Part shown: positions 61,413-64,000 of the stretch, one piece after another
How the letters are laid out: every line of letters starts with the position of its first letter
Position numbering within the stretch: the stretch's first letter is position 1
NCBI RefSeq assembly: GCF_900155985.1
Contig: NZ_FTMA01000011.1
Span: forward strand, 21,401 to 85,400
Length of the DNA: 64,000 nucleotides
Origin: Maribacter ulvicola
Lineage (GTDB): Bacteria; Bacteroidota; Bacteroidia; Flavobacteriales; Flavobacteriaceae
Reading direction: 5' to 3'
Position numbers and translations under genes: made by a program
The notes under the pieces: model-generated
Seen by the model: only the letters and a program-made list of their open reading frames with translations
What the model was told of the DNA's origin: nothing
Databases searched by the model: none

Positions 61413-64000
61413 ATGAAGAGTCAAATTACTACACCCCTAGGTAAATCCATTAAAGGCTTAATGGTATTATTAACTTTGCTGTTATCAGGTATTTCTATAG
61501 CACAAACTACTGTGACGTTAGAAGATCAATGTAACTGCGAAGTATTGCAAGGTACAGATATCTCAGCACCTGGAGCTGTTCTACCGACCGGTGCAGATTT
61601 AGGGGATTTATATGTAAATACCAATACGGGTACCATTTATTATTGGAACGGCACAACTTGGGAATTAACCTCTACCGATGCTAATACAACAAATGCATCT
61701 TTAACCGAAGATGGCATAAATCTTATTTTATCTGATAGTGATTTAAATACTGTTTCTATTCCTTTGGTAGATATTGCGGCGGTTGTAGATACAAATACTA
61801 CCAATGTGACATTTACAGTAAATAGTACAAACGGCACATTAGACATAATCGATTCTGAAAATAATATTGTTGCTGTCCCTTTAGGGGATATTGCAGCTTT
61901 GGTAAATACCGACAATCAAGAAGGTACAGAAGTATTATTGACCAATCCCTTAGATGTGGATGGAGATAGTGTAGATGAAACAACAGTAGAAGAGGCAATA
62001 GCGGACATTACAGCTGCCAATGCCCTGGACTTGGATATTGACCCAACAAACGAACTTACTACAAGTGGTGCTGGAGCACCATCATCAGCACCGGCAAACG
62101 ATAATCCAGGTGTAACGTATTTAGATACGGCAACGAATGAGTTATATGTATATGATGGTACAAGTTGGACTATGGTTACCGACAATCAAATTGCAGGTGA
62201 GGTTGACGTGACTCCGGCAGGGAATTTAACAAGTACGGATGTACAGTCTGCGTTAGAAGAATTAGATGCCAATAGTAGTGATAATCAAAATTTAACAGGC
62301 GCTAGTTTAAATGGTTCTAATGAACTTCAAATAGATATCCAAAGAGGAACACCTGCTACTGTAGATTTATCATCATTAAGTGAAACCATAGCGGCAGGAA
62401 CAGGAGCTATTACAGTAACCGATGACGGTAATGGGAATTACACGGTAAATTCTACGGATACAGATGAAGATGAAACAAACGAATTAGCAATACTTGCCGC
62501 TGGTGTTCCAACTACAAATGGAACAAATTCCGGTGATACTTATGTAAATACAGATACTGGTCAATTATATGCTTGGAATGGTACAACTTGGCAAAAAGTT
62601 GGTGGTAGTGCAGCACCAGATGCAGATCCGGATCCAGAAAATGAACTTTCAGATGTATCGTTAACAGGAACAACTTTAGAACTTACAAATCCTGCATCTG
62701 GAGCAACAGGAGTGGATTTGAATAATATGTTCGCTACAGATCAAGAGTTGTCAGATGCAATCACAGCAAGTGAAGCATTGGATTTAGATAAAGATGATCA
62801 AAACGAATTACAAGATTTAGAAGATGTTTTAACAAGAAACCCTAGTGCAGGAGGAATTGTTATTACAGATGTAGGTACTCCTGTTAATGCTAACGATGCT
62901 GTAAACAAGGCATATGTTGATAACCTTGCTGATGATGATGTTAGGGTAACTAATACAGCTTCAGGAAATAGAATTGCTACAATTTCTGAACCGGGTATTG
63001 CGGCTGTAGATATAAATGAATCGGTTACTACTTTAAGTGATGCAGATGCAGATGGTGTTTTTGATTATGTTTCAGAAAATAACACAACCACAAGTTTCGA
63101 TGGTACTGATGATCAAAATGCATCACAGGTAGATTTAGCAACACCAATAGACGTAGATGGTGATACTGTTAATGAAACAACGGTAGAAGAAGCTATTGCA
63201 GATTTAGCAGCTAATAGCAGTGATAATCAGGATTTGGAGCTAAATAGCAGTACCAATATTTTAAGTTTGACTAATGATGCTTCTACAGTTGATTTAAATT
63301 CTTACGTAAATAATGATACTAACGAGATTCAAGATTTACAATTAACAGGTGATAACCTGACATTAACCAATGATCCTACTGCTACGGCTATAGATTTATC
63401 CGATTACAGGGAAACTGTGGCCGGAGCGGGAGATATCACGGTAACCAATGATAGCGATGGAAACTACACGGTCAATTATGTTGATGGTGATAATGATTCA
63501 ACGAACGAATTGACACAAAGAGGAATGGGTGGCCCTACAGGAGCACCTGTTGAGGGTACAACTTATGTTGATACTGATTCAGGTCAATTATATGTTTTTG
63601 ATTCTGGAACATGGCAGCCGGTAGGTGGTAGTGCGGTGCCGGGCGATGCTAGTGATACCAATGAGCTAATTACTTCTTTTGGAGTGGTAGGACCTAACCT
63701 AAGGATTACCGAAGCGGGCGATGATTTTGATGTACCGTTAAGTAGTTTAGGAACCGATGATCAAGATTTAGGTCTAGGAACTAATGGAGTAGCGAATCAG
63801 AGTGTGGAAGTAACCATTACGGACGGTGCTGCAGCTTTGATAGATATCCGTGATGCGGATAACGATCCAAATAATGAGAACCAGACCGTAAGTGCGGGGA
63901 CTGGGATTTCGGTTAGCCAAAGCGGAGACGACTTTGCGGTGACCAATACGGCCCCTGACCAAACGGTGGCCCTAACGGATGGTGGAAACGGTAATGTAAC
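61413..64000 (+). CDS. Large secreted fibre-like repeat protein (3' end beyond window)
   Basis: One frame stays open from the start to the right edge (about 860 residues visible). The start at 61413 gives a clear signal peptide (MKSQITTPLGKSIKGLMVLL to SIAQ); an in-frame ATG at 61371 would add 14 residues. The mature part is a mosaic of repeats: four copies of a (Y)V(N/D)T(x)TG(x)(L/I)Y(x)W(N)GTTW module (near 61612, 62113, 62545, 63565), two copies of DVDGD(S/T)V(D/N)ETTVEEAIAD, several NELQ/LTLTN and TVDLSS strands, and DAVNKAYVDNL, a motif of phage tail fibres. Asp, Asn and Thr rich, almost no Cys after residue 45. Probably an extracellular beta-fibre; the sorting signal would be past the edge. 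Confidence 0.8.
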   Translation, partial: MKSQITTPLGKSIKGLMVLLTLLLSGISIAQTTVTLEDQCNCEVLQGTDISAPGAVLPTGADLGDLYVNTNTGTIYYWNGTTWELTSTDANTTNASLTEDGINLILSDSDLNTVSIPLVDIAAVVDTNTTNVTFTVNSTNGTLDIIDSENNIVAVPLGDIAALVNTDNQEGTEVLLTNPLDVDGDSVDETTVEEAIADITAANALDLDIDPTNELTTSGAGAPSSAPANDNPGVTYLDTATNELYVYDGTSWTMVTDNQIAGEVDVTPAGNLTSTDVQSALEELDANSSDNQNLTGASLNGSNELQIDIQRGTPATVDLSSLSETIAAGTGAITVTDDGNGNYTVNSTDTDEDETNELAILAAGVPTTNGTNSGDTYVNTDTGQLYAWNGTTWQKVGGSAAPDADPDPENELSDVSLTGTTLELTNPASGATGVDLNNMFATDQELSDAITASEALDLDKDDQNELQDLEDVLTRNPSAGGIVITDVGTPVNANDAVNKAYVDNLADDDVRVTNTASGNRIATISEPGIAAVDINESVTTLSDADADGVFDYVSENNTTTSFDGTDDQNASQVDLATPIDVDGDTVNETTVEEAIADLAANSSDNQDLELNSSTNILSLTNDASTVDLNSYVNNDTNEIQDLQLTGDNLTLTNDPTATAIDLSDYRETVAGAGDITVTNDSDGNYTVNYVDGDNDSTNELTQRGMGGPTGAPVEGTTYVDTDSGQLYVFDSGTWQPVGGSAVPGDASDTNELITSFGVVGPNLRITEAGDDFDVPLSSLGTDDQDLGLGTNGVANQSVEVTITDGAAALIDIRDADNDPNNENQTVSAGTGISVSQSGDDFAVTNTAPDQTVALTDGGNGNV

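Noticed and set aside
61640..62185. Minus-strand frames opposite the fibre-like gene
   Set aside because: They are short shadows of a plus-strand frame that is open for at least 2.6 kb and has a signal peptide.

Overview
The window is an AT-rich chromosomal segment from a member of the Bacteroidetes, most likely the family Flavobacteriaceae. I infer this from Bacteroidetes-type promoters (TTTG, about 19 bp, TAnnTTTG), the near absence of Shine-Dalgarno sequences except before rpsU, type IX secretion (T9SS) proteins of the PorP/SprF and type B sorting classes, a THX ribosomal protein, DUF2851 and DUF3467 proteins, and the gene order rpsU - xer recombinase - hpf - four tRNAs - tuf - tRNA-Trp - secE - nusG - rplKAJL - rpoBC. 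I cannot name the genus. Most of the window is core genome. There is no rRNA, CRISPR array, prophage or intact insertion sequence.

Layout. 1-6.6 kb: ftsH (3' end outside the window) with rsfS, then birA, a START-like protein, pyrE, a NUDIX hydrolase and an M14 peptidase lipoprotein. 6.6-10.9 kb: a receiver protein with two tandem paralogous PAS histidine kinases. 11-19.3 kb: coaD, ddl, a PASTA protein, an RluD-type pseudouridine synthase, yaaA, a small lipoprotein, a 42-residue THX ribosomal protein, a UDG-like protein and a divergent PEP carboxylase. 19.3-28.2 kb: an M20 peptidase and a complete trpEGDCFBA operon on the minus strand, preceded by an 18-codon leader peptide with three consecutive Trp codons and an attenuator. 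28.2-38.5 kb: a MarR-nitroreductase-YceI operon, rhodanese, DUF2851, PspC, K+ channel, Na+/alanine symporter, helix-hairpin-helix protein, acyl-CoA dehydrogenase, rpsU, a Xer-type recombinase and hpf. 38.5-51.8 kb: five tRNAs, tuf and the secE-nusG-ribosomal protein-RNA polymerase block. 51.8-53.8 kb: a DUF3467 protein and prfC.

54-64 kb is the accessory part. It begins with a three-gene surface module: a calcium-binding thrombospondin type 3 repeat protein with a type B T9SS C-terminal domain, a PorP/SprF protein and an OmpA-family protein. A roughly 1 kb AT-rich non-coding stretch with interleaved inverted repeats follows. Last comes the first 2.6 kb of a large, open-ended secreted protein built from phage-tail-fibre-like modules, which runs off the right edge.

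The points most worth following up are the trp attenuator, the strong Shine-Dalgarno before rpsU, the fibre-like giant gene with its structured upstream region, the near-identical 690 bp repeats, and the PEP carboxylase that lacks the usual active-site His motif.
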